Of a stretch of 64,000 bases of DNA, positions 44,961-56,834 are shown one piece after another. The stretch is taken from the NCBI GenBank assembly GCA_029747015.1, contig JAKOGI010000444.1, positions 346,501 to 410,500 of the forward strand, written 5' to 3'. Numbering within the stretch: the first letter of the stretch is position 1; the number at the start of each line of letters is the position of its first letter. Both the position numbers and the translations under genes were made by a program. Source of the DNA: Carnegiea gigantea. Lineage: Eukaryota; Streptophyta; Magnoliopsida; Caryophyllales; Cactaceae. The notes beneath the pieces are model-generated. The model searched no databases and was not told the origin of the DNA. It was given only the letters and a program-made list of their open reading frames with translations.

Positions 44961-46312
44961 TGTCGTGTGTCACAGTAGCAAGTAACCTTTATCATTAATA
45001 AAATATCTTCCTTTACTGGTTCCATTATACACATTCCCTTTATTCTTTTCATGCTTCTAGCTAATGATAAATCTTTGGTTAAGAAAAAGAAAACAAAAAC
45101 AGAAAAGAAAGAGGGGCTAGCTTGAAAACCTTAAAAGGCGAGCCAGACAAAAGGAGAGGAGAGAAATGACATTTAAAAAAACACTGAGACTACAGATTTC
45201 AATCCATCATTTGAAAACAAGAATGATCGAAAATTTCTTTGCAATAAGTTATATGACTTTAAAGGACATTCTTATGGTAGGAGGCCTCCTTTGGTAACCT
45301 ACATTAATGCCTTCATCAAAGCTAATAAGTTGCCTATTAAAACCCGTTTAAGACTTCAAATGAGTCTATTCCTCTAGTAACCACATTTGTCCTATGTTGA
45401 GGGTGGGGGTACGCCATAAAGTGCCATCAAAATTAGAGTAATAATGGGGGGTTTAGGTCAAACAGCCCCTTCCAAAAAGGAAAAAAAAAAAAGAAGAATG
45501 AAAAAAGAAGGAGTTCGAAAAAAAAGAAGAATCAGGAAAGCAAGAAATTGATGATCCACACTAACTTCATTGTCCATGCACACCTCAAATTTCAAAAGGT
45601 TCATTTGAGTTTTCACACCAATTCCCTTCCTTTATCACCCTAAACTTTATGCCTTACCTTAAAAAGTCCTCCTGAAGGCATCCCTCCTTCAAGTTACATG
45701 TTTTTAGTCTACTCATACATCCACCACCCCTTCAAACAGTTTCATGGCTGGCTCACGTCATGGTGTATCAACCCTGCTAACTGCTGGGTGGGTTAAAAAT
45801 AAAGCATTCCATGCTCTTGAAAACATCTTCTGCCAATCCCTCATAGATAGCCCAGTTCAATCATGGGATGACTTTGTCCCTATAGATCAGAAACAACTCT
45901 GCAACTTAAAGTATATGCTCCCAGTAGGTTGACTTGTCCCTAGGTAAATGCTAATAATCAAAGACTTTGATCCTAATTGGGTCGCAGATTAGAGAGCAAG
46001 TGTATCGGCAAATTGAAGGTGGTACATATGTTAGGAGCACATAGTTGAACAACAAGAAATCGTTCATGTATACCCAACCCCATCTCCTAGTTACACTCCA
46101 CTATTTCTGTACTTAATCTCACCTAATGTAACTGACGTACGTTATGGTCATTGGATGGATGGCACATACATGTTCGTCCTCTTAGGAGAAGGCACTACAA
46201 CTAAGTTTGACATTAACTGCATTATGTTGGAGGAATTAGACGATGTCATCTACGATATCCACATTATGTCGTCTGATGGTCTACCACAAGGGGTTCTAGT
46301 GTGACAACGGAA

Positions 46313-46465
46313 GATGTTAGGGTTTTTGTGTGGAACTATAGAGGCATGTCTAAAGTGTTATTCTGGCCCAACTTGTTCACAATACTATCCTTGACAGGTT
46401 GTCAAGGCGCTATCTTAACTGACACACATGCAGCAGATTGGAACATTCGTCGCCTCTTGAACTAG
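46313..46465 (+). pseudogene. Possible LINE endonuclease fragment
   Basis: The plus frame reads VFVWNYRGMSKVLFWPNLFT and, further on, ILTDTHAADWNIRRLL before a stop. Plant LINE endonucleases start with a WN-RG motif and carry a TET/TDT motif some 40 residues later, which fits the spacing here. Only about 50 codons survive, with no RT nearby. A chance resemblance cannot be excluded. Confidence 0.35.
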
Positions 46466-47617
46466 GCAATCAAGATGAAGTATTTCTACAATGAACCTTT
46501 AGGTTGTAGGAGGAGTATCCATTCTGTGGGGCATGCCCAAAGTGGTGCTGACTTGATTGACTGGTGAAAACAAGTTCGTGTAGTTCCATGTGAAAGTAAA
46601 GTTAAATCATTTGCAGCATCTTCATTCTTTCGTCGTACTCTCACGTAAAGTTGTTTGTCACTAATAGTTGGTCTTACACCTCTATGTAGGGCCTGATTTG
46701 AGAAAGTACTAGACATTATTGACATGGGAAGGACACCCTCCCCTAGTACACTATGGGATGGACATTGTTTATTCTATATTAGAATGTTCACAACCTCTAA
46801 TTTCATCAGATGTAGTTGCTTTTAAATTGTTCACTTTAGTATGTTGCATTCAAAGTTTGTCCACATATTGCTCTTACCTTTTAAATGAATGACCAATCTA
46901 AGTATAAACGGTCCCAATAACATACCATGGTTAAATAAGTTAACGCATAGTCCACCCTCATTGTTATTAGATGATAAGTTGGGTACACCAAGGTGCTTTC
47001 TGTAGTTAACATGAAATACTTGCAATGGATAATAAAGATGAAGAAAAACATGTTGGAGTCACATTTAATTAGCATACATAATATTAAACACAAAATAAGG
47101 CACTACATAACAGTTGCTCTGGATGTCGTACAACGTCATCAGGAACCAAGACACCGACTTGTAAAAAGGTACAAAATGGCTTTGAATATACTTTTAACGT
47201 GAACCCCAATTACACAACCATACATGTCAACTATAAACATTAGGCATATCCCAATCCACACCACCCAAAAACTGATATGTTAGTAACTATATTTCCACAT
47301 TACCTGCCCTCTATCGTTTGGGTTTAAACTATAGGGCAAGTTAGTAGACCTTACCTAATGGAACCGATTCAAATGCAGGAGTGCAGTTACAAGGGTGACG
47401 ACAGCAGTAGCAAACCTAAGCATGAACTTTATGCAAGCTAATTTAGCCCTCACAGCACCATCAATAGCCATGTCCTCGGGTTGTATCTAGAAGTGAGTGT
47501 TTCATTCGTCTATAAGCAAATCACGTGACTGCCAATTCTCAGCAACCAAGTCGTCAATAACTTCCATTATCTTTTGGGGTATGGCGGTCCACTTCATGGA
47601 AACATGCATGTGCAATG

Positions 47618-47866
47618 TCATCCTTTGTATATAGTGGCTAATAAAATGATGAAGTCAATAGTACATAAGTTTTTCAAGAAGTGTAAAGTGATGAGGAAAA
47701 TTATTATTTTAGGACAGCATACATATATGTGACGGTAGTTGTCATCCACAAGCTTAGCTTCAAGACCACAGTCATAAAATAAGATCATTGTGCACTCACT
47801 GCAACCACAATTCGAATCTTCACTGCTAATGTCAAACCCGCCTCCCCTCCTACTGCCCTGGGACAA
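47618..47866 (-). pseudogene. Possible GRF-type zinc finger fragment
   Basis: An 82-codon minus frame reads CGCSECTMILFYDCGLEAKL and then NYRHIYVCCP. The arrangement CGL-AKL followed by a short gap and a Cys-rich end resembles plant zf-GRF domains (C-G--A-----NPGRRF--C), but the NPGRRF core is altered to NYRHIYV. The C-terminus looks hydrophobic. It could be a decayed transposon-captured gene or chance. Confidence 0.3.
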
Positions 47867-48329
47867 GTTGGTTGATTTTTGTCCCAGATTTGCAAATGTG
47901 GAAGCAAAACTTAAAGTAGTCTTTGTCTCTCTCTATTTGTCGTACCTGAAGGACTGAAGACAGTGGCCGCACAATGGCAATTATATAATAGTGACCCAAC
48001 AAAAGGAGCATAATGGGTGGCAGGTGCACAAAGTCACCCATTAATTAAGGGAAAAACTCAACAAGTTCACATTTATAGAGCATGCATTAGTAAGGTTACA
48101 TAAGATGCACCAACCTGCATACTCTGTTCAGTTCAACTATAAATGTCCTATTTACAACTTGTGTAACTACAAATGTCCTATTTACTACTTATTAGGTGCT
48201 GGGGCTTGGCAGTTCGAACTTTACATTAGATTGTATTACCCTTCTCATAATAGGTGCTCTGTAATGACAAACTACTTAATCACATATATATCTAGAGGTT
48301 AGCGACCTTTTGCCTTAATGCTTTATAGG

Positions 48330-49025
48330 GACACTATTTACACCCCTTTCACTAGTGGTTGTCATTATACTCTATGCATTGCCACTGATTTTAGTCATGC
48401 AATTTTGGGTCTTCTTTCTCAAGAAAAAGTGAAGACTTATGAGCTTATTATGAAATTTTGTGTTATAATTAAAATCAATTTAGGTAATTGTCCTTTTGAT
48501 AAGGAGTGATAATGGGACCAAGTTCGTGAACAAACTTTTGAGAATCTATTTTTGTGATAATAAGATAGTTTGTGAGACCTCTTGTATAGATACTCCATAG
48601 CAAAATAGTCTATCCGAAGGAAAAGCCGATAATTTCTGAATGGCGCCAGAGCATTTAGATTTTAAGGGTTATTGCCACCTAAATTTTTGGGAGAGTATGT
48701 CCTTACCACAATATATCTCATAAGTCAAACTCCAACCAAAATTCTTAACTTAAAGTGCCCTTACGAAGTCCTATTTTTGTTAAATCTAACAATGAACAAT
48801 TAAAGGTTTTTGGGCGCTTATGAACATGCCCATAATTATAATGGTACAAGGGATATATTTGATGCTTAGGCCAATAAATGTGGTTTCCTAGGATATCTAG
48901 TCGGTCAAGAAGGATGAAGAGAGGTTACATTTGAAAAAAAAATTAAAAAAGATCTACATATCTCGTGATGTATTTTTTATGAAGATGTCTTTCCATCTGA
49001 GAGAAAGCCAAATACTACTTCATCG
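48330..49025 (+). pseudogene. Copia integrase fragment
   Basis: In broken plus frames: a segment equivalent to the integrase core strand (HYTLCIATDFSHAILGLL), DNGTKFVNKLL near 48510, and a TPQQN-like site followed by NSLSEGKADNF near 48590-48635. Then come LGEYVLTTIYLISQTPTKILN, a CPYEVLF segment, and the FLGYLVGQEG motif at about 48885-48920. This is the second half of a Ty1/copia integrase and the start of the linker. No LTR, RT or gag accompanies it. The viral block begins about 110 bp downstream. Confidence 0.7.
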
Positions 49026-49398
49026 ACTCTAGGGTTTGATTAATCGATCCAAATGCATGTGAGCTCCCAAAATCATACCATAATTCTAGAGTGTGAGAAC
49101 GAATCTAATTCATTGGCCCCAGTAGTAGGAGATGTTTCTGTACAAAATATTAGAGCTAGATACCCTACTTTGTGTGGAAATCATAATTAAGAGACTATAA
49201 TATTATAATCTATTTAAAAGGGTCAATATTGTATGGAAACTATTTGAAAGGAACAATTTACTGTTTTCTTTTCATATTTTGCCCAAAACTTTCCATATTT
49301 GCATTTTTTACCCCAATCCTTAAAACTCACTTTCGAAAATTTTAATTTTATGCATGTATAGCTTATCTCATAAGTACCACTTGAGGCCCTCTTTCATT

Positions 49399-49410
49399 TG
49401 GTAGTAGAGC
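49399..49410 (+). promoter_or_regulatory. V1 tRNA-Met primer site, degenerate
   Basis: TGGTAGTAGAGC, two changes from TGGTATCAGAGC. It is followed by CACATGAC and an A+T-rich AATTAA-repeat spacer that recurs after the other two PBS copies. Confidence 0.75.
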
Positions 49411-49477
49411 CACATGACAAAAAATAATTAAGATAATTAAGTTAATTAATGATTAATTAATCTAATTAACTTTGAAT

Positions 49478-49848
49478 AAATGCTTGGATCATCATCTACT
49501 TGCCCTGCTCCTAATTATTCACATATTGTTCACTCGTTAGAAGGAATTACTTCAGTAGTCAATTAAGTTATATCACTAATATAGTTTTAGAATTGAATGT
49601 CAAATAAGCAAAAATTATGACTGAAGTTGAGGAGATTAAGAAATAATTATCTGTAATTCATCTTTCTTTAGTTAATGAGATAAGACATAGATCTAGTTTA
49701 AGCATTAGTAGTCCTTTTCAGTATAAATATCCTTTCTAAAATCCAAAAAACAAAAGTCCATTTCCTTTGCATGATATAAAAATCCAAACAAAAGTAGGAG
49801 AAAAGCCAATTGAAAAAAACATCTTAGAAAGTAGAGAAAGAAGAAGAG
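49478..49848 (+). pseudogene. V1 virion-associated-like ORF
   Basis: Same layout as the V2 copy at 50858: Met-Leu start region, a Pro/Ser/Tyr stretch, a Leu/Lys heptad-like segment and a NPFPLHDIKIQ box near the C-terminus. It carries at least three stops, one of them at the same codon as in V2 and V3. Confidence 0.55.
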
Positions 49849-49854
49849 GATAGA

Positions 49855-50515
49855 GCATTAGCAGTATAATCTGGAAGAACTACAACATATGTTTGAAAAA
49901 GTACCGAACCCAGAAGAACTAAGCAAAATCATGGGCACAATATTTGATAAATAATATATATTATCTGATGACAATGAAGAGACAAATAGTATCCAGATAG
50001 AAGAAGAAATATATCAGCAGATGAACCTAACTAAATTAGAGAATCTTAATGTTATCCCTTTATAAGAAATTAGGAGGAAACTGGATGAAAAATACAATAA
50101 AATGGTATTTGATGATGAGATTAATAAGATTGGAGAAGAACTTAACATGGATGAAATTGAGTCCAATCTAGTCAACAATCTAATTCCTAAACCCGAGGAA
50201 TTTGATGAACCTTCTAGATGATATACTAATTTTATGAGGCCCAGGTATGTTCCAGCAAGACATACGGCTAGGTCCTTTGAAGAAATTGCTCTTAATCCGA
50301 TCAGCTAAACAGGATACATCTTAAATATTGATGGAGCTTGTAATAGAAAAGAAATATTTGAGGATTAGAAAAGAGGCATGAATAGTGTCCTAAACCTAAA
50401 TATTACATGGACTGCTGCAAATTTTCTAAATTATATCGCGCACAGCTTTTTTGGCATTGTAGTTGACTAGTATCATGCATTAAATGAGAATGGTGAAATG
50501 CATTAAGAACGATGA
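49855..50515 (+). pseudogene. V1 coat protein, N-terminal part
   Basis: The acidic N-terminal region (ELQHMFEKVPNPEELSKI, ILSDDNEETNS) leads to TGYILNIDGACNRKEIFED and GMNSVLNLN, the caulimovirid coat core start. The start codon seen in V2 and V3 is lost. The copy ends at about 50515 where V2 begins. Confidence 0.7.
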
Positions 50516-50777
50516 TAACACGAAAATATCACTGCCAAATATGCTACTTTGTGTGAAAAATATAATTAGAGGACCATGTTATTAGAATATATTTAGAAGT
50601 GGCAATATTCTATGAAAACTATTTTGAGGGGACCGTTCACTATTTTCATGTTGATTTTAGCCCTTAAACGTTTTATATTTGCATTTTAGCCCAAATCCTT
50701 AAAACTTTACTTTCGAAAATCTAAAATTTGTGCATGAGTAATTTTTCTTATAAGTATTAATCGAAGCGCTCTTCAAT

Positions 50778-50789
50778 TGGTATTAGAGC
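50778..50789 (+). promoter_or_regulatory. V2 tRNA-Met primer site
   Basis: TGGTATTAGAGC, one change from the tRNA-Met complement that primes minus-strand synthesis in Caulimoviridae. This sets base 1 of the genome by convention. Confidence 0.85.
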
Positions 50790-50857
50790 CACATGACCAA
50801 AAATAATTAAGATAATTAAGCTAATTAATGATTAATTAAGCTAATTAATTGTGATTA

Positions 50858-51247
50858 ATGCTTGTATCATCACCTGCTTACCCGGGACCGAATTATTCTC
50901 ACATTGTTTGCTCACGAGGCATTTCTTCAGTAGCACCCCAATAAAATTATATCATTGATATAATTTTAGAATTAAAAGCAAAATTAGCCAAAATTAAGAC
51001 CGAAGTCAAGGAGCTTAAGAAGTAATTATTTGTAATTCACCTTTCTTTAGTTAACAAAGCAAGACATAGCAAAAAAGCTACTTCTAGTATTAGTACTGCA
51101 TTTCAGCATAAATATCCTTTTCAAAACCTAATAATAAAGAATCCATTTCCTTTGCATGATATAAAAATCCAAAAAGAAGTAGGAGAAAAGTCAGCTAAGA
51201 AATCAGCTGAAAAAGTAGAAAAAGAACAAGAAGAAGATGGAGTATAA
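50858..51247 (+). pseudogene. V2 virion-associated-like ORF (coiled coil)
   Basis: Starts ATG at 50858 and ends TAA at 51245, overlapping the coat-protein ATG (51237) by 11 bases in another frame. Such a junction is familiar in badna- and tungroviruses. About 130 codons: a Pro/Tyr-rich start, a heptad-like LELKAKLAKIKTEVKELKK, then PFQ--IIKNPFPLHDIKIQ and a Lys/Glu-rich tail. A coiled coil followed by a basic/Pro box recalls the virion-associated proteins (CaMV P3, RTBV P2) that bind the coat protein. Two in-frame TAA codons interrupt it; the one after ELKK is shared with V1 and V3. The assignment rests on layout, not on close similarity. Confidence 0.6.
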
Positions 51248-52746
51248 ACACTATACTCCTAAAGAACTACAGAATATGTTCAAGAAAGAGCAAAACCCAG
51301 AAGAATTAAATAAGATTATAGGCGCAATTAGTGATACACATGACATATTATCTGATGATAATGAAGAAACTAATAATGCCCAATTATAAGAAGAAATATA
51401 TCAACAGATGAGTTTTATTAAACTAGAGGATCTTAATGTGTTACCTTTAGAAGAAATTAGAAGAAAATCGGGCAAAAGATATAGTAAAATGGCTATTGAA
51501 GGTGAGATTAATGAAATTGGAGAAGAACTCGACTTAGGTGAGATACAAACCAATTTGGTTAACAATGTTGCTCCTAAATCTGAAGAATTGGTGAACATTC
51601 TAGAAGGTGTACTCATTTTATAAGACTTAGGTACATTCCAGCCAGACATACAACTAATTTTTCTTTTGCGTTCATCTTAAGGAAAACTACAACCTTTGAA
51701 GAAGTTGGCCTAACTCCGATTAGTCAGACGGTGATACATCTTAAACATAGATGGAGCTCATAATAGAGAAGAGATATTTGAATATTGGAAAAGCAGCATG
51801 AATAGTATCTTAAATCTAAACACTACATGGACTGCTATAAATTCTGCTAAATTACATCGAACGTAGTTTTTCTGGCACTGTAGCTGACTAATATGATTCA
51901 TTAAATGAAGATGGAAAAAATACATTAAGAATGATGGAAACACCAGCTGTAATGTTTAACAATTTATGCAAGGAAATCGAAACTGAGTTCACCGGAGCTA
52001 AACTTGACTCTGAAGAAAAGGCAAGAGAATGACAAAGAAAGATTAATAATATAGAATTATGGGATATGAGATATCTGAAAAATTATATTGCCGAATTTGG
52101 TCAATATTATTACAAAATTGGGCATAATGAAACCAATAATCTTAGTATGTTCTATGACAAATTGTCATACCTGATAAATCCTATAATTAATGAAAAATAT
52201 ATTGCATGGCTTGGACGCACAAATATCATTGATACCCTTAGTTTGAGAATCTCTTATTTAAGAAAATGGGTCAATGATCAATGTCTTGATCTCTAAAAGC
52301 AAAAGAAAAGTAAGAAGTAATTCCTAACTTGTTGGGATTCACCTCACCAATGGGAAGAAGAACCTGAAAGGAGAAGAAAAAGAAAAATTTATAAGAAAAA
52401 GAGCTTTAATATGCAAAGGGGAAAGAAATATGGAAGAAAATATTATAACAAACCAAGTCCTAAAAAACGTAGATTTTTTAGGAAAGCAGCTTATTTTCAT
52501 ACAGGAAAAAACAATTGCAAATGCAGGGCATGCGGAGAAGTAGGACATTATGCTAATGAATGCAAAAATAGAAAAAATAAAAAGCTAATTGAAACCTTGG
52601 GCAGCCTAGATTACATCAAGTTTAGCAAAGATGAGGCACTAGACCTAGCCCTAAATAGCAATAAAGGAATTGTTGAAATTATCTTGGACAATGAATATGA
52701 AGAAAGTGATTATGAAGAAACAAGTCATATGATGGAAAGTAGTTGA
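51237..52746 (+). pseudogene. V2 coat protein
   Basis: Starts at ATG 51237 (MEYKHYTPKELQNMF). An acidic N-terminus with a TAA where V3 reads Glu is followed by a long open stretch 51408-51623. Around 51735-51905 broken frames read YILNIDGAHNREEIFEYW. At 52066-52295 the core is open: MRYLKNYIAEFGQYYYKIG, FYDKLSYLINP, SLRISYLRKWVNDQC. At 52411-52746 come a very basic region (KKYGRKYY, KKRRFFRK) and the knuckle CKCRACGEVGHYANECKNR, then an acidic tail ending at TGA 52744. This is the order of caulimovirid coat proteins. The knuckle binds genomic RNA. Confidence 0.85.
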
Positions 52747-53516
52747 TTAGTTTTGATGATCTTCAAGGAGAAAAGTTTGTTGTAGACAATGATCATAAAG
52801 AAGTCAAAGGAGATTAGGTCCTTTCCATAACACAGAAAGATATGATCTATAAAAAATCCATTTTTCAATTAAAGAGTAAGAATGTATGTGAGATAATGGA
52901 AGTAGGTTTAGAGATGAAAGACTGTGAGTATGATGTAGGAGAAGTTAATCTCATTAATTGAGAAAACATCCATAAGCATAGCAAAGTAGAAAGTATAGGT
53001 ATATCTATGTTGGAAGTGTCCAAGTTCAAATCACTCCATTACGATATTATAGCAAAGATATTGATCTTTATATTTTGCTCTTTGATATTAGGCACAACAA
53101 ATTCAATAATCAAATTATCACAGGGATTAAGACTAATTTATGTAATGGATCAGTAGGTTTCAATATCGCCCTGGATATTGTGTAAGCTTAAAAGATAAAT
53201 TTGCTAAAAACTTCTTATCCCTTAAGATAAAAGCATTTGGGATGGATATAAAAGGAGGAGGATATCCATTAAGGATATTTTGGAAAATTATCTACAAATT
53301 AGATCGTACTATAAATCCAAAGACTAAGGTCATAATGATAGAGGTAGAAAAATTTGAAAGTCCCACCCCTATGCAAAAGATCCAGAGGATCAAATCCAAT
53401 CTACATGAGATAAAAATTGATTGGTCATGGATATCTAACTTTGCCAACCCCACAAAAATCAATAAGAAAATTTTATAAAAATTAATGGGAATGATAAAAT
53501 TACCATCAACCCTTAA
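52747..53516 (+). pseudogene. V2 movement protein (30K type)
   Basis: Follows the coat protein. Broken frames: SKNVCEIMEVGLEMKDCEYD, IHKHSKVES, then from about 52993 YIYVGSVQVQITPL, DIDLYILLFDIRHNKF, GIKTNLCNGSVGFNI. After another shift comes VSLKDKFAKNFLSLKIKAF and the open segment 53242-53478. The hydrophobic strand ending LLFDIRH and the G-x-N-L-x-x-G-x-x-x-F motif are the 30K signature, closest in wording to badna-type proteins. The product would enlarge plasmodesmata. A TAA at about 53511 closes it, at the same place as in V1, so that stop may be original. Confidence 0.8.
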
Positions 53517-53527
53517 TTATTAAGAGC

Positions 53528-54250
53528 ATGAGTGCAAAATCAGAATGGGGAGAAAGATCTTCTTCAGCTAAAGAAGAGCTTAAAGAAGATGATACAATTA
53601 GTATGACTAGTGAAATTATTAGAATGAGTTTTGAATCTGCAAGACACAGTGTAGACAGAAGTATGAGTCTTCATAGGAAAGTGGTTGGTTCTAAAACAAG
53701 AACTGTCAGTGAGCCAATTTATCATGATGAATTAGTCAAAAATATAACTATGGAGATATGCTATGAAGTCCCCAACACAAATCCTAATGGCATCTATATC
53801 CCAATAAACTTATGCTTAGAAGGATATAATAAATATAAGTTGTACGCCTACATAGATAGCGGTTGTTCTACATGCTTTAAAAAAATATCATTATTTCTAG
53901 AGTTTATATGGAAAAGAGCTAAAATCCTTTACAAGTGAGGATAGCTGATAATCGTATTATGAGTCATAATGAAGCTATAGAAGGGTTATCCATAGAATTA
54001 GGAGGAGTCCAATGCATCATACCAGTCCTATGGGCTACTGATCAACCCTTTCATGATATGATTATTGAAAATAATTTTCAGAGATTATATTCTCGATGCA
54101 CATAGACCATAAATCAAATAATATTCATAATAAATGGTCATTCAGTTCCTATTGAAAAATTAAGCAAAGCTTACACTCATCAAGAAATTGAATTTACGTG
54201 CAGTCAGCGTGGTGAGAAGGTAACGCCTGCACAATGTGAGATAACACTGA
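53528..54250 (+). pseudogene. V2 aspartic protease region
   Basis: An ATG at 53528 lies about 12 bases after the movement-protein stop, an arrangement repeated in V1 (59265), so the polymerase ORF is probably separate. An N-terminal Ser/Glu-rich stretch with SARHSVDRSMSL is followed by ITMEICYEVPN and YAYIDSGCSTCF at about residues 106-117, the caulimovirid protease active site (D-S-G). The frame shifts after 53938. The rest of the domain reads LGGVQCIIPVLWATDQPF and NNFQRLYS, with GHSVPIEKL near 54140. Confidence 0.8.
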
Positions 54251-55105
54251 CAATTCCATTACTTGAATCATCTATTACAGAGGAGATTGTCGAACAATAA
54301 GAAAAATTATGTAAAGAACTCTACTCTGATAATCTACTAAAACTTTGGAATAAAGATAAGATATTTGTAAAAATTACTCTACTAAATCCCAATACTATTA
54401 TTCAAGTCAAACAAATGGTATATACACACCAGGATATCCAAGAATTTGATAAACAAATCAATGAACTTATGGATAGATGATTAATCAGGAATAACAAGAG
54501 TTCTCACACCAGCCCCGCTTTCATGATAAGAAATCATATAGAAGAAAAAAGAGGAAAAGCAAGAATGGTAATCGATTATAAAAAGCTTAATGATAATAAT
54601 GTCTTTGATGGTTATTACATTCCTAACAAAATTGTCATTTTCAATATAATTCAAGGCGACTCCTGGTTCTCAAAAATGGACTGCAAAAGCGGTTATTGGT
54701 AGATAAAAATAGATGAGGAAAGTATTCCTCTAACCGTATTTAGTGCCCCACAAGGACATTACGAATGGATAGTAACGCCATTTGGTCTTAAAAATGCACC
54801 TCAAATATTCCAAAGAAGAATGGAAATAACATCTTCAAAGACCTTAATCATCGTTATTTATTTTACATCAATGATATCCTTGTCTTTTCCAAAACCATTA
54901 TGCAGCACAAAGATGACATCTTAGCTGTCACCCAAATATGCATTGATCATGATATCATACTTGGCAAAAACAAGTACATTTATGCTGAATAAGAAATTGA
55001 GTTTTTAGGCTTAGAGATAAAAGTTGGACAAATTATCCTACAAAAGCGTATTCTAGAAAAAAAAAAAAAGAGAATTTCCCTGAAAAAATTGAAGATAGAA
55101 GGCAA
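54251..55105 (+). pseudogene. V2 reverse transcriptase
   Basis: Mostly one frame with a few stops. Motifs in order: SSHTSPAFMIRNH, KARMVIDYKKLND, WFSKMDCKSGYW (followed by a TAG where Gln is usual), FSAPQGHYEWIVTPFGLKNAP and, after a frameshift, FYINDILVFS. The catalytic box is normally Y-I-D-D; here it is Y-I-N-D. IEFLGLEI-type sequence and an A-run near 55061 follow. The product would copy pregenomic RNA into DNA in the cytoplasm. The Asn change, stops and frameshifts make it inactive. Confidence 0.85.
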
Positions 55106-55700
55106 TTAGAAAGGTTCCTTGGATGCCTTGCTTATGCTTCTGATTTCATTAAAGAATTAGCTAAACTGAGAAAGCCATTGTAGCAGAAACTCAAAAATGA
55201 AATAAGTTGGATGTGAACCAATAATGATACAAAGAGTGTTTAGAATTTCAAAAAGATGTGTAAAAATCTTCCTGTTCTTAATTTACCTAATGAAGTAGAT
55301 GATTTAGTACTTGAGACAGATGCTAGCAATGAGCATTGGAGCGCAGTACTCAACATCAAAGAATGAGAAAACCTTTGCAAATCTTGCAATGAAACTTTTA
55401 ATAAGGCAGAATGTAACTATCCCAAGATGGAAAAAGAAATCTTTGCAGTTATAAGTGAATTGAAAAGTTCTTAATTCTTTTAGCCCCAAAATCTTTTCTT
55501 ATTCGAACTAATTCCAAGGGAATACTTGGTTTTATGAAAAAGAATTTATCAAATATGCAAGTCCAAGGGTGACTCATGCATTGGCAATTATAGCTTAACC
55601 AATTTTGCTTCTCTATTAAACATATACATGGATCAAAGAACTCTCTGGCAGATAGTTTAACTCGAGAACTCGCCAATAATAATCGTCAGAGCAAAACTCC
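55106..55700 (+). pseudogene. V2 RNase H region
   Basis: Broken frames: RRQLERFLGCLAYASDFI (RT-RNase H connection), VLNLPNEVDDLVLETDASNE with the first catalytic Asp region (LETDAS), AECNYPKMEKEIFAVI with the conserved Glu, and near 55610-55680 a segment equivalent to IHGSKNSLADSLTREL with the last Asp. Interrupted by stops at about 55363 and 55470 and by shifts. Confidence 0.75.
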
Positions 55701-56755
55701 TTCCAGAAAAGGAGGGAATCCATAATGAAATGCCATTATTACTAGAACAGATTTCTCCTTCTAGTAAATTCCTTATTGATAATTTGAAATTCCATATAAA
55801 AAGTGGATCAGATTTTGGTTTACTTTCCCCTGCCTACCTAATAACCCGAAGATTTTCCCGCCTAGAGTTACAAGCTAATTTCCTTAGATGTCCTTATGAT
55901 ATCTAAGAAAACATAAGTCTCATGTTCAAGAAAAAGGTTTAATGAGTGGTTTGCAGTGTGCATTAACTATTATCATAACTATTCCTATGATATTGGGAGT
56001 CTTGGAGTACACGATCTACTTTTCCGATAAGTCTGGAGTTGGTGGTGCTAGTTTCTTAGCAAATTTAATCTCTCCAAATGATCTCGTCATTAAAGCCTGG
56101 GAGTACGGGATGGTAGTTTACTTTTTGGAATTTCCAGATCCAAGGTACACATTTTTCTCAAAATTAACCAAGTTCCAATAATGCATGTTCAGAAGAGCCC
56201 ATTGGATTCTAACATCTCCTAATGGTCAAACAAAAATTTCAAATAATCGATGCCTATATGTGGAGATAAATGCACTAATGAAGTATGAAAATGGAAAAGC
56301 CAAACCAGCCCATTATCTTACCTATATAGTTGATTACGACGATCCCTATAATCAACGACAAGAATGGTTTCCAGATCGATGAGAAATAGTTACTAATCCT
56401 GCTTTAGCAAGAGCCATCGACTTTTACAACATTTATCATCAAAGTTGGGCATTGATTGAACAAGAGAAAATGTTAATGCATTGTGCAAGCACTACTTTCA
56501 TCTATGACAATGAGTTCAAAGCATATATGAAGGTGGAAGGAGCGGATTCAGAAGATATCTTTGATTATCTCTTTGATGCTAGAGCTAAAAAATTCTTATT
56601 AGAAAAAGGAAAGAAATATCGTCTTGAATAATTTGAGAAATGGGACCCAGAGCATCTTCAATTTAAAGAAGATTTTGATAATTATCCAGATGATCATGAT
56701 TTGGAAGATATAATTGGAAATGAAGGCATGAAAAATCTCAATAATGATGACTAGT
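55701..56755 (+). pseudogene. V2 unrecognised 3' ORF
   Basis: Starts near an ATG at 55731 (MPLLLEQISPSSKFLID). Broken parts read SGSDFGLLSPAYLI, RFSRLELQANFLRCPYD, then open at 55942-56181 (SGVGGASFLANLISPNDLVI, EYGMVVYFLEFPDPRY) and 56185-56382 (WILTSPNGQTKISNNRCLYV, KYENGKAKPAHYLTYIVDYD). It ends in an acidic tail (NYPDDHDLEDI) before TAG at about 56753. V1 has the same ORF at 60468-61410 with similar wording. It occupies the place of the transactivator/inclusion-body gene in several Caulimoviridae genera, but I see no motif that proves this. Function unknown. Confidence 0.65.
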
Positions 56756-56834
56756 CTTGTCATCATTAGAAGCTCTGAAAAGTGGTTGTTCTATTATTGT
56801 ACAATTTTAACAAGTGTTAGGTCTGTAAAATAAG

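Larger units (their letters stand above)
44961..48300. other. Mostly unassigned repeat-like DNA
   Basis: After the gag remnant I see no protease, RT or integrase of the E type. A purine tract (GAGGGTGGGGGTAC) lies near 45400 and an A-rich run at about 45480-45495. The open frame at 45744-45932 has no motif I recognise. Two weak family hints inside, a LINE-like endonuclease piece and a GRF-like zinc finger, are listed separately. The rest is low in features and may be several old fragments. Confidence 0.5.

Noticed and set aside
47618..48041. Intact small host gene on the minus strand
   Set aside because: The two short frames are not joined by plausible splice sites that I can see, and the zinc-finger resemblance is partial, so it is kept only as a low-confidence fragment.
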